A stretch of DNA of 64,000 nt from Mesorhizobium qingshengii (GCF_900103325.1 NZ_FMXM01000024.1:41344-105343); one strand, 5' to 3'. Counted from the first letter of the stretch, positions 18,030 through 26,529 are shown. The notes: generated from the letters alone by a model not told the origin. Translations and numbers: made by a program.

Positions 18030-18118
18030 AGTCAATTTCGCTCAACAACCAAGGGAGGCTTCGCACGAAACATCTTGGATTAACGCTAAAACTTATCTCG
18101 TAACTTGGGAGACGTATT

Positions 18119-18325
18119 ATGGCTGACAGATTGAGCCTTTCAACTCTGAAACTGAGCGTCGAACAGCGGGAGCAGGTCGCAGAACTCGCCGGTGATCTGA
18201 TTGCGGTTCAAGTTTATCGCGAGTTGCAGCGGGCGGGCGAACGCGCCGCGGATTCAGGCTGCAACATCATCGGGAACTGCTCCAGTTCCTCCAAGAGCGC
18301 ACTGCTCGAAACGATCGCAAGGTAG
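18119..18325 (+). CDS. RiPP precursor peptide A2 with one core repeat
   Basis: A 68-aa peptide with a GGGAG ribosome-binding site. The leader LKLSVEQREQVAELAGDLIAVQVYRELQ matches A1 closely. The core CNIIGNCSSSS (residues 48-58) is a single copy of the A1 repeat, preceded by DSG and followed by KSALLETIAR. Conservation of both the helical leader block and the CxIIGNCSSSS core, with divergence elsewhere, is what is expected of two substrates of one enzyme set. The long tail after the repeat may be trimmed by a protease. Confidence 0.8.
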   Translation: MADRLSLSTLKLSVEQREQVAELAGDLIAVQVYRELQRAGERAADSGCNIIGNCSSSSKSALLETIAR

Positions 18326-18341
18326 GGTGCGCCAGGCGTGT

Positions 18342-18370
18342 GAAGGCATCCCCTCGACCGGGATGCCTTC
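18342..18370 (+). terminator. Perfect hairpin between the precursor genes and the enzyme genes
   Basis: GAAGGCATCCC (18342-18352) and GGGATGCCTTC (18360-18370) form an 11-bp perfect stem with a 7-nt loop. No U-tract follows, so partial termination or RNA stabilisation of the precursor transcript is more likely than a full stop. The arrangement would give more precursor than enzyme mRNA. Confidence 0.6.
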
Positions 18371-18483
18371 CAATCCCGACGCGCCCTCACGCTATTGCCG
18401 AGGCAGTCGAAAGACACCCCTTACGTCCGGGAGCGGCGCGTTTCGGTTTGCTCAAAAACCAACCGTTCAGTTCACGGTGACCT

Positions 18484-19626
18484 ATGAACAAGCCTCTATC
18501 CATTCCGTCCTTTCCCCTCCTGCAACATGGCGTGGAGATTGTTCCCGTCGAGGAGGGAAAAGTCCTCCTGCGCTCGTTCACGGGAAGTGTGATGCTCTCT
18601 GGTGATTTCGTTGCGGTCGTCCTTCCGTCGCTTCTTCCGCTGCTCGACGGCAGGCATGGGATTGAAGAACTGGCGGCCGAATTCGACGAGACATTGCGGC
18701 CGGACATCGAAGATTTCCTGACACTGATCCAACAAAAGGGTTTTCTCGGCAAGGCGGTGCAGCCCGGACGAGAAGATGACGCGGTCAAGCTGTCGGGCAG
18801 GGACGGTGCGTACTGGTCCTTATACGGTGCGAGCGCCAGTGAGGCGGCAAGACGGCTGGCGCTATCGACCGTGGTGGTTGCGGGGCTTGGGGAGGTCGGC
18901 AAAATCGTTGCCACCATGCTCGCAGCCTCCGGCGTCGGGACGCTCGTTCTTGTCGAGGGCGCCACGCCGTCGGTCCGATCGGATGGCTCCGACGAGGCCA
19001 AAGCGTCGGAAGCAGAGAAGACCGGACTGTTGTTGCGCAAGCAATACGCATGCCGCGTCGTGACGATACCGGCACCTGTCGACGAAGCAGCCGATTGGGA
19101 AGAGACCGTCGCGTCTGCAAGCGTTGTTGCGGTCTTGAGCGACACCATGTCTATGAACGGCTACGACCGAGCCAACGAAGTGTGTATCAAACATGGCGTG
19201 CCTTGGGTTTCGGCAAGGATCGATCGACAACGCGCCATCATCGGCCCGTTCGTCATTCCAAACCAGACCGCATGTTTCGCCTGCTTCGAGGCCCGCAGTC
19301 GGGCCAACGCGGATCATCCGGAAGATCACGAGGCACTCTACCGTCATTGGAAAGAACTGAAAGTCAGACGCGACATCTGGCCGTCGCTTCTTCCGTTCGC
19401 CGGTATCGTGGGGAATTTTGTAGCCCTGGACTTGTTACGCGTCCTTGCCGGCGAGCATCTTTCGGCAGCGGCGGGGCGCATCATCAATATCGACCTTCCG
19501 ACGATGGAGCGAAGCGTCCATGAGGTGCTGAAGCTGCCAAGATGCCCGGCATGCTCGCGGTTAAGGGACCGCAGACCAACCAAGATATGGGACATCATCC
19601 CAACCGAAACGCGGTCTGTCGGCTAA
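18484..19626 (+). CDS. RRE-ThiF/E1-like fusion, partner protein of the YcaO cyclodehydratase
   Basis: A 380-aa protein. Residues about 10-90 (FVAVVLPSLLPLLDGRHGIEELAAEFDETLRPDIEDFLTLIQQKGFL) have the winged-helix pattern of PqqD-like RiPP recognition elements that bind leader peptides. From residue 130 an E1/ThiF Rossmann fold follows with GLGEVG at 134-139. Two CxxC pairs, C264/C267 and C354/C357, fit the structural zinc site of TOMM partner proteins. Such 'C-protein' or Ocin-ThiF proteins present the precursor to the YcaO enzyme. It lies directly upstream of the YcaO gene. Confidence 0.82.
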   Translation: MNKPLSIPSFPLLQHGVEIVPVEEGKVLLRSFTGSVMLSGDFVAVVLPSLLPLLDGRHGIEELAAEFDETLRPDIEDFLTLIQQKGFLGKAVQPGREDDAVKLSGRDGAYWSLYGASASEAARRLALSTVVVAGLGEVGKIVATMLAASGVGTLVLVEGATPSVRSDGSDEAKASEAEKTGLLLRKQYACRVVTIPAPVDEAADWEETVASASVVAVLSDTMSMNGYDRANEVCIKHGVPWVSARIDRQRAIIGPFVIPNQTACFACFEARSRANADHPEDHEALYRHWKELKVRRDIWPSLLPFAGIVGNFVALDLLRVLAGEHLSAAAGRIINIDLPTMERSVHEVLKLPRCPACSRLRDRRPTKIWDIIPTETRSVG

Positions 19627-19653
19627 GCATGGCAGCATCCGGAGACAGCACGT

Positions 19654-20967
19654 ATGCAGCTTCACCACCACTTGGCATCGCCGATCGAGGATACTCTGCG
19701 CAAGGCACTCAGACTTGTCGACGATGAGACAGGGATCATAAAGATCCTGCACGAGGCGCCATGCGCCCCTGACTCGCCGAAAATATTCGGATGCGGAGCG
19801 CTGTCCAGCGACTACAGCCGTTTCGGATTTCCCTCGGAAAGCCCTGTCAGCGGCTCCACATCACTCGTGCGCGACCAGGCGCTTGTCGGGGCAATCGGCG
19901 AGGCGGTTGAACGATATTCTGCCGCCTATGTCCCCTACGACGAGATTATTTATCGTCCCATCAGTACCGTGTCGGCCACTGCGGTTTCACCTTGGTCGCT
20001 CTCGCTATATGACGACGTCCAGTTGGCACGGCCCGGTTTCGGCTATTGCGCCCTGCGGCCCGATGACACGATCGGCTGGGTCATCGGCTTCTCGCTCACG
20101 CGCAAACAGCCGGTCCTGGTTCCGGCATTCGCGGTCTATCAACCGTACATTGGTCGCACCGGAGAAAAGCCGGTAGTGCAACAGATCACGACGGGTTTGG
20201 CCTGCGGCAACACGGCGGAGGAAGCGATCCTTTCGGCCATCTGCGAGGTCGTGGAGCGCGACGCCGCAATGCTCATGTGGCTTCAAAGTCGTCGTCCGCC
20301 GAAGGTCGTCATCGAATCGCGAACCCCGGATTTGGTGGGGGAAGCGCTCGGCCGCTTCGGACCGATCTCAAGTCATGTAACCTTGCTCGACGTCACGACC
20401 GATCTTGCCATTCCCGCTTATGTTGCCGTCTCCGATGTACCCATGGACGGAAGGCGCGGCGCGACGTTCTCTTCATGCGCCAATTTGGTCGCCAGTCGCG
20501 CGGCCGTTGGTGCACTCACCGAACTGGCGCAGTGCCTGTTATGGGTGAACAGCCTTGTCGACAAGGGCGCGCATCTGCCCAACCCCTCGCTTGAGGAGAT
20601 TGCCCAGATCGAGGAGCACGTCCTATGGCCCCTTTTGCCGGAAAACCGCCAGGCCTTCGAATTCGTCCTTTGCTCTTCGCGAGAGACCGAGATACCGCAA
20701 GACCCTGACGGGCCTGCCGACATACTCGATTCGATTACGCATTGTGTCGAACGCATCGCGCGCGCCGGGCTGGAAGTCGTTGCAGTCGATGTGACCTCCC
20801 CGGACATTAGAGAGTGCGGGCTGCATGTATTCAGGGCGATCATTCCAGGTGCGCAACCGCTCTATTTTGGTAGCGGCCTGCACAGGATCAGTGTTCGCGC
20901 CACCAGCGCTGGATACGCCGATCGCGCGAGCGACCGGATCAACCTCCACCCGCATCCTTTCCCCTAG
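19654..20967 (+). CDS. YcaO-domain azoline-forming cyclodehydratase
   Basis: A 437-aa protein with GGAG upstream of the ATG at 19654. The ATP/Mg-binding elements of YcaO proteins are visible: ALVGAIGEAVERYSA (around residue 75-90) and GLACGNTAEEAILSAICEVVERDA (around 185-210). The protein ends in HPHPFP, the proline-rich C-terminus typical of TOMM cyclodehydratases. These enzymes phosphorylate the amide backbone to turn Cys/Ser/Thr into thiazolines and oxazolines. The likely substrates are the Cys and Ser residues of the A1 and A2 cores. Confidence 0.88.
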   Translation: MQLHHHLASPIEDTLRKALRLVDDETGIIKILHEAPCAPDSPKIFGCGALSSDYSRFGFPSESPVSGSTSLVRDQALVGAIGEAVERYSAAYVPYDEIIYRPISTVSATAVSPWSLSLYDDVQLARPGFGYCALRPDDTIGWVIGFSLTRKQPVLVPAFAVYQPYIGRTGEKPVVQQITTGLACGNTAEEAILSAICEVVERDAAMLMWLQSRRPPKVVIESRTPDLVGEALGRFGPISSHVTLLDVTTDLAIPAYVAVSDVPMDGRRGATFSSCANLVASRAAVGALTELAQCLLWVNSLVDKGAHLPNPSLEEIAQIEEHVLWPLLPENRQAFEFVLCSSRETEIPQDPDGPADILDSITHCVERIARAGLEVVAVDVTSPDIRECGLHVFRAIIPGAQPLYFGSGLHRISVRATSAGYADRASDRINLHPHPFP

Positions 20968-20988
20968 TCGATTTCGCAAAGGTCACTC

Positions 20989-21786
20989 ATGCCCGACCCT
21001 CATGGAACTGACATATCCAAAATCCGAGGCCGGCTTCTAGGCGAACGCAATCTGTTCTCCGTCTCGGAGCTGTTTCATGAAAACAGCAGGATCAGCCGAT
21101 CAGCGCCGCGGATTGCGCAGAGCCCGCAATCCGCTCTTGTCGCTCCGGCGGGCTTCAAACGATACATTTATGCTCCCCGCGTTGCCTTGCCCGATCCACG
21201 CACGGCTGAGACGGATAGCATTTGGGATATCATGACGTCGCGCCGATCGGGGCGCAGCTACTCGGGTCAGGGGATTGATCTCCAGAGTGTATCGGACCTG
21301 GCGTTTTACGCGCTGGGCACGCCGGACAAGGGACAGAGACGCTGCGTGCCGTCAGGCGGCGGGCTCTATCCGCTCGAACTCTATGTGGTGGTCGCTCGCG
21401 TGGAGCAGTTGCCAGCTGGTCTCTATCATTACGATCCGCGTTCGCATGCCCTGTGCGAACTTGGCCGAGCGGACGGCCTGGCATCGGTAAGGCAGGCGGT
21501 GTTCATTCCCGAGGCAGTCGACAACGCCGCGGCCGTCTTCGTCCTGACGGCGGTATTCGGCCGCTCGAAGATCAAATACGGCGAGCGGGCCTATCGTTTT
21601 TCGTTGTTGGAAGCGGGTCACGTCATGCAGAACATCTGCCTCGCGGCGACCGCGCTTCGCCTTGGCGTATGTCCCGTGGGTGGTTTCGTCGACGACGAAA
21701 TGAACGATCTGCTTGACGTTGACGGCGTTGAGGAAGCGGTCCTCTACGCTGCGCTCATCGGCTCGCTCGACACGATCGACGGCTGA
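20989..21786 (+). CDS. SagB-type FMN dehydrogenase (azoline to azole)
   Basis: A 265-aa nitroreductase-fold protein. SRRSGRSYSGQGI binds the FMN phosphate, SGGGLYPLELYVVV is the SagB-family signature, and YRFSLLEAGHVMQNICLAATALRLGVCPVGGF completes the fold. SagB-type dehydrogenases oxidise azolines to aromatic azoles. Its presence implies that the mature product contains thiazole or oxazole rings. It is the last gene of the plus-strand operon and converges on the S9 peptidase gene, 43 bp apart. Confidence 0.87.
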   Translation: MPDPHGTDISKIRGRLLGERNLFSVSELFHENSRISRSAPRIAQSPQSALVAPAGFKRYIYAPRVALPDPRTAETDSIWDIMTSRRSGRSYSGQGIDLQSVSDLAFYALGTPDKGQRRCVPSGGGLYPLELYVVVARVEQLPAGLYHYDPRSHALCELGRADGLASVRQAVFIPEAVDNAAAVFVLTAVFGRSKIKYGERAYRFSLLEAGHVMQNICLAATALRLGVCPVGGFVDDEMNDLLDVDGVEEAVLYAALIGSLDTIDG

Positions 21787-21829
21787 ACATCGCCGTCTGT
21801 TGTTTCAGGCCTTCGAGCTGTTTGCGCAT

Positions 21830-23776
21830 TCAGGATTGCGGCCTTAGCCACTCGCCACCGATCTCGATGGTGAGACTTGACCCTTGCAGATCATCACCCA
21901 ACGGCTCGTGAGAGCCACCGAGATGACAAGCCAGGAATTGTTCCACGACGGCCATGAGAGCGATACGATTGCGCTGGCCTACCAGGAAATGGCCTTCGTC
22001 GGGAAATGTGACCAAGGTCACCGGCACGTTCCTTCGCAGCAAGGCGTGCGCGATGTCCCTCGACTCGGCAGGATTGACGCGCACGTCGCGCAGTCCTTGG
22101 GCAATCAACATCGGCCGGGTCATTTGCTCGACATGAACAAGCGGCGAGCGTTCCTGAAGCCATCTTCGTCCCTCCGTGGTCGCGGGGTCCGCCAACCGGC
22201 GCAGTATCATGGCAAACCAGCTGTGCCAGTAAGGCGGTATTCGCGCGATGAAGGACAGAAGATCCGAAGGGCCGCAGATATCGATGAAGCAGTTATAGAG
22301 ATCGGGTCTCCTCGCCGCGGCCATCAGGGCGGCGTAGCCGCCATAGCTGGCTCCAAAGAGCCCGACCCGGTCGGGATCGGCAATGCCCTCCTTCACCGCC
22401 CACGCCACGCCATCGTCGAGATCATCCTGCATGCGGCCGCCCCACTCGCGATCAGCCGCATTGGTGAAGGCCTTGCCGAAGCCGGTCGAGCCGCGGAAAT
22501 TGATGCTCAGTACCGCATAGCCGCGGCTCGCCAGCCATTGATGCAGGGGTGAAAAACCCCAAGCATCCCGGTCGTAGGGCCCGCCATGGACGACGACAAC
22601 GAGCGGCGAGCGGCGAGCGCGGCCGGACGGACGGGTGATATAAGCGGGCAGCGTCAGTCCATCTCTCGACTGTATGGCAACGGGCAGCATAGGCCTCAGC
22701 GGCATGCCTTGAAGATCGTCCCGCTCGCGGAAGAGCTGAAGCGTGCGCCGCCTGCCGCGCTCGGATACACGCAACTGTGCGGCAGCGTCGCTCGCCTCGA
22801 GGCGGATCAGCATGCGCCGTCTCCCGGCGCTGACGTCCATGATCACCAGGTCGCGCCCGGCAGCGTCCTCAAGCTGCCGCGCTAGGTCGTCCGCGAATGT
22901 CTCATCGATCGGGTGCCAGCGACGTCTTGCGGCGAGGGCAGCTGCGGCAAGGGGCCAACCTGTGTCGGGGTCGTAGACGACTTCCGCGATATCGGCTTCG
23001 CTGTCGGTAGCAAGAACCGTCGATGTCGCAGTTCGTGCTTCAATCACGACGAGAGCAATGCGATCGCGGCCGCGTGAATCGAGCAGGAACACCGCCTCAC
23101 CGTCGGCACTCAAGCCATCTATACGCGTGGTCAAGGAATCCTCTGCCGGGATTTCAAGAAAGGGAACCCATTCTCCATGCCCTTGTCGCCTGACGACCTC
23201 GATCGACCCGTCCTGCCGCACCCGCTCAGCGAAGCACACAGCGAGGCCAGCGTCGGCATGCAGCCGGCTGAAGCCGGGATTCGCGAACACCGTCATCCGC
23301 CGACCGGTCGTTGCGTTGACCCGAACCAGGTCAAAGCTTTGCCGATCCCTGTCGTTGACACTGAACAGGATGTCGGACGGAATACGTGGCGAGGTGCGAT
23401 TGAAAAGCGCTCGTGTGCCGCCGCCAGGCGTTAGCGCGACCTCTGCTCCGGTATCCACGTCGATGCTGAATGCCTGATAGTTCTCATCGCCAGCAGAATC
23501 TCGAAAGACGACGACATGCCGCCCGTCCGCCGCCCAAAACAGCGCCGGCGAAACGGAGCGGACACGTCCGCCGGTCAGGCGTTTGGCGGAAGCCGTATCA
23601 AAGGCCTCCGCCACCATTACGCTTAACATCCCCCCTTCATTCTGGAGCCAGGCGATCCGGGTGCCCTCGTCGCTCAGTCGTAGATGTGATCGGAGGGGAT
23701 CGGCAAACACGACTTTTCGCGCCAGCAAAGCGGTCCGCCGCTCACGGCCTGGAGCAATTTCGCGTTCGTTGGCCAC
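21830..23776 (-). CDS. S9 family (prolyl oligopeptidase-like) serine peptidase
   Basis: A 648-aa protein with a GTG start at 23776. An N-terminal beta-propeller-like region (residues 1-360) precedes the alpha/beta-hydrolase domain. The nucleophile elbow GASYGG has Ser477; Asp564 (GLRDVRVN) and His596 (DEGHF) complete the triad. No signal peptide is seen, so it is probably cytoplasmic. It starts 1 nt after the B12-radical SAM stop, so both are co-transcribed. In this context it may cut the leader or tail of the modified peptides or degrade them for self-protection; either is inference. Confidence 0.82.
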   Translation of the reverse strand: MANEREIAPGRERRTALLARKVVFADPLRSHLRLSDEGTRIAWLQNEGGMLSVMVAEAFDTASAKRLTGGRVRSVSPALFWAADGRHVVVFRDSAGDENYQAFSIDVDTGAEVALTPGGGTRALFNRTSPRIPSDILFSVNDRDRQSFDLVRVNATTGRRMTVFANPGFSRLHADAGLAVCFAERVRQDGSIEVVRRQGHGEWVPFLEIPAEDSLTTRIDGLSADGEAVFLLDSRGRDRIALVVIEARTATSTVLATDSEADIAEVVYDPDTGWPLAAAALAARRRWHPIDETFADDLARQLEDAAGRDLVIMDVSAGRRRMLIRLEASDAAAQLRVSERGRRRTLQLFRERDDLQGMPLRPMLPVAIQSRDGLTLPAYITRPSGRARRSPLVVVVHGGPYDRDAWGFSPLHQWLASRGYAVLSINFRGSTGFGKAFTNAADREWGGRMQDDLDDGVAWAVKEGIADPDRVGLFGASYGGYAALMAAARRPDLYNCFIDICGPSDLLSFIARIPPYWHSWFAMILRRLADPATTEGRRWLQERSPLVHVEQMTRPMLIAQGLRDVRVNPAESRDIAHALLRRNVPVTLVTFPDEGHFLVGQRNRIALMAVVEQFLACHLGGSHEPLGDDLQGSSLTIEIGGEWLRPQS

Positions 23777-23777
23777 G

Positions 23778-25796
23778 CTACGCGGTCGCCGCCAGAGCCG
23801 ATACCGGACCGGTCCTCGGCGCCCTGTGACCGATCTGGGTTCCCGAATAACCGGGTACGATCAGGCCCACTTCCGACAGCAGCGACAGGATCGTCCAGAC
23901 AGGCGCCATGTCCGGAAGTGGAACCGCGAGATTGGCGAGCGCCTCCGCGACGGTGAAATAGCCATTGAAGCGGCGTAGCAAGGGTGCAGTAAAACCGGTG
24001 TCGATCATGAAATGGCGTGGCTGACCGTCGTTGAAGAATAGCAGTGCGTGGCGTCGCTCTGCGACCGAATCCAGCAGCGCCGGGTCGGGCAGCCGGTCGC
24101 AGTCCATGGCAAGCTGGCCAACGGCGAAGCGGAATTCCATTTCTGTCACGCCCTCCCGTCGATAGAGCGGCGTCTGCGCCAGCCACTCGTCCGCTTCGAC
24201 ATGCCAGCCTCGGACTGGAGACAGAACGGGGCCGCCCCGCTTCCATTTCAGAGCCGCAAGGATGCCTTCGAAGTTGGCAAGTTCAACCAGGATCTCGGCC
24301 TTGCGTACGTCTGGACACAGTGCCCGAATGGTGTCGGGCAGATTTGAAAGATAGGCCTGCATCACGCCCTCGTATTGATGGCTCTCACCGTACATGAGTT
24401 CGTGGTTTCTGAAGACAAGCGCCCCCAGCGCACGGCAAAGATCGACGGGACGCTCGTACCAGCCCTTCGAGAGCAATGTGGCCGTGTGGGGAAAGCTATT
24501 GAAGAAATCGGTCCCGTGACCGAGCAGCCGAGCGGCGATCATATCGTTGAGGGGAAAATCGCCGCTCTCGAAGATCGCGCGCGGGGGTAAGGGCGAGTGC
24601 ACTGTTTTGCGATCGCCTGTCTGCCGCGCCCAGTCCGTGTCGGGCAGAATGGAGGCTTGGTAGAGATTGACCCGCATGTGCTTGGAAAGCAGGTAGTCCA
24701 CGGATTCCTCGAACGATTTCAGATTGTCGCCCGGTATGCCGATGATGAGGTCCGCCGCGCCCGTCGTCGGAACATTCTTTTTCTGGATCGCCGCTAGGTG
24801 ACGCTCGAAGCTGTCGGTCTTCCAACGTCCGCGCCCAAGCTTTTCCAGAACATCCGGATTGGTGCTCTGGAGGTCTATCTCGACATAGACGTCCGCTTCG
24901 CGGTAGAGGTCGAACAGCCGGTCGTCGAAAAAATCCTGATTGTGATAGACGTTGAATTTTGTTGAGGCGCCGAGCCGCTTTTTCTCCTGAACAATGTATT
25001 CGAGCAGCTCGATCGCGCCTTGTTTCTTGTATCCGAACATCGCGTCAATGATGAAAATGGCGCTGGCATTGTGCGAGAGAAGCCAGGTGAGCTCTCGGTG
25101 CAGGCGATCCATTGGAAAGGCAAAGCGCGTGTTTGATCCGTTGCCCCATTGGCAATAGGCGCACTTCATGTAGCAGCCGCGATAAGTCTCCAGCAGAACT
25201 CTGGGGTAGCGCGCGAGCGAGGTGCCCGACCGGTCAAACAGCTCGATTGGAACAGTGCCCGACAGGAAGGGCGACGCAAGCTCGTCCAGTGCCCGGATTG
25301 GTGCGCTTGGTCTTTCGTGTACGACAACGCCGCCGCCGAGAAAACTCGTACCTGGGATACCGCGCGGAGAGTCTTTCTCCGCGGTTCGCAAGACAACCTC
25401 GCCAAGGGTCCGTTCGCCCTCGCCCCGCACCACCACGTCCACATCGCGGGAGGCAAGCCAAGGTTCCGCCGCCTCGGGCGTCGCCAATTCAGGCCCTCCG
25501 GCGACGATCTTGATCACCGGAAATAGCCTTCGGGTAATCGCGGCAAGCTCGCGATAGGCGAGGTTGTTCCACAGATAGATCGAGAAGCAGATTATGTCGG
25601 GCTTCACGGCGTCAATTTTCGCCAGGTAGCGCCAGATTTCCGAGTTCTTCCGCTCGTAGTGGGAAAGGCGCGTCCAATCGAGGTCGATCATTTCCACCTG
25701 GCAGGCGACGAGCTGACTGTTACCCTGCAATTCGGCGGCAAGGCCATAAGTCGCAAGGGGGAACTCTATAGAGATCGACGTTAGGAGTATTTTCAT
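23778..25796 (-). CDS. B12-binding radical SAM enzyme, putative RiPP C-methyltransferase
   Basis: A 672-aa protein. The N-terminal cobalamin-binding-like domain (residues 1-150; KPDIICFSIYLWNN, KIVAGGPELATPEAAEPWL, DVVVRGEGERTL) precedes a radical SAM domain with C208-x3-C212-x2-C215 in RGCYMKCAYC. The C-terminal 100 residues end in a winged-helix-like stretch (LLRRFNGYFTVAEALANL...LSEVGLIVPG) that could be a recognition element. B12-dependent radical SAM enzymes often methylate unactivated carbons in RiPPs. The Ile or Asn side chains in the cores are possible targets (inference). It is divergent from the small ORF at 25989 and co-transcribed with the S9 peptidase. Confidence 0.82.
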   Translation of the reverse strand: MKILLTSISIEFPLATYGLAAELQGNSQLVACQVEMIDLDWTRLSHYERKNSEIWRYLAKIDAVKPDIICFSIYLWNNLAYRELAAITRRLFPVIKIVAGGPELATPEAAEPWLASRDVDVVVRGEGERTLGEVVLRTAEKDSPRGIPGTSFLGGGVVVHERPSAPIRALDELASPFLSGTVPIELFDRSGTSLARYPRVLLETYRGCYMKCAYCQWGNGSNTRFAFPMDRLHRELTWLLSHNASAIFIIDAMFGYKKQGAIELLEYIVQEKKRLGASTKFNVYHNQDFFDDRLFDLYREADVYVEIDLQSTNPDVLEKLGRGRWKTDSFERHLAAIQKKNVPTTGAADLIIGIPGDNLKSFEESVDYLLSKHMRVNLYQASILPDTDWARQTGDRKTVHSPLPPRAIFESGDFPLNDMIAARLLGHGTDFFNSFPHTATLLSKGWYERPVDLCRALGALVFRNHELMYGESHQYEGVMQAYLSNLPDTIRALCPDVRKAEILVELANFEGILAALKWKRGGPVLSPVRGWHVEADEWLAQTPLYRREGVTEMEFRFAVGQLAMDCDRLPDPALLDSVAERRHALLFFNDGQPRHFMIDTGFTAPLLRRFNGYFTVAEALANLAVPLPDMAPVWTILSLLSEVGLIVPGYSGTQIGHRAPRTGPVSALAATA

Positions 25797-25988
25797 CCGC
25801 GCAAGCCACGAGCAATGACGGCTTCACTTCAAGGACAAATGCGCCGGCCGCACTCAGCAAGGTCCGGCCAGACCAATTCCCAATTGTCGTTTCAGTACAG
25901 TAACGTACGCACTCGCCATGGGCGCTCGGCATATGAAAAATGCGAGCACAATATCGCCACTTAAGCTTGAATTATAATCTTATCTTAG

Positions 25989-26180
25989 ATGCGATCGATA
26001 GTCAAAGACTTCCAAAGTCTACGGAAACAATCTAGAGACGGAGATAATAATTATCTCAATTTTTCTTTAAACCTTGTAGGGTGCAGCCCGGGCGACGACG
26101 GCTGCGATGCAGGTGGCGAACTCAAGTGTGCGCGTCGGTCGTGGCGGGTTGCGATGCGATGCCAGTCCTTGCGCCGCTGA
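25989..26180 (+). CDS. Possible third Cys-containing small peptide (uncertain)
   Basis: A 63-codon open frame in an AT-rich stretch, divergent from the B12-radical SAM gene. The middle reads NNYLNFSLNLVGCSPGDDGCDAGGELKC. A hydrophilic helical start followed by LVGC and spaced cysteines resembles the A1/A2 layout (VAGC, DSGC). The C-terminal part (ARRSWRVAMRCQSLRR) looks non-coding in character, and there is no good ribosome-binding site. It could be a precursor for the B12 enzyme or a chance frame. Confidence 0.25.
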   Translation: MRSIVKDFQSLRKQSRDGDNNYLNFSLNLVGCSPGDDGCDAGGELKCARRSWRVAMRCQSLRR

Positions 26181-26244
26181 CAACACTGGCCAAGCGTAAA
26201 GGAGTCACCTCGTCCAGAAAGGTTGGATCGCGATCACCTTCCCT

Positions 26245-26394
26245 CTATGAAGTCGTCTGGCGATCCAGCTGCTAGCCCCGATTTGACGGCCGTTATCCGA
26301 CTCCCAGATCAAAGCCCGCTCTGCTCGCGATCGCGGGGGCTAGCCCGTCGATACGCAAGGCTGGTGAGCATTGCCGAGAAGCTCGACAGTTTCG
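26245..26394. repeat. 150-bp direct repeat, copy 1
   Basis: About 94% identical to 30099-30249; the last 68 bp are identical. In copy 2 this segment is the 3' end and downstream flank of the anti-sigma factor gene, so copy 1 is a displaced fragment of that gene end (it still encodes VELLGNAHQPCVSTG and the stop). Its right edge is fused directly to a Phd antitoxin gene fragment. Confidence 0.88.
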
Positions 26395-26463
26395 CCCCTT
26401 GGCCGCCTTATCGATAAGCGTGACATATGCGTCTTGGCCCCGCGGATATTGACGGTCCGACAT
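26395..26463 (-). pseudogene. Fragment of a Phd/YefM antitoxin gene
   Basis: About 69 bp that align with the first 23 codons of the antitoxin gene at 15509-15754 (MQTVNIHEAETHLSRLIDKAAKG) at roughly 88% identity, with a one-base deletion. The fragment begins exactly where the direct repeat ends. The bases TTCGCCC occur at this point in the antitoxin gene and TTCG at the repeat end, suggesting a microhomology joint. Confidence 0.7.
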
Positions 26464-26529
26464 TCAAGTCGAGGTCAACATTTCGCGAAACTCTTTTCGC
26501 GGCCATTGGGCACCATCTCCTGCAGCAGT

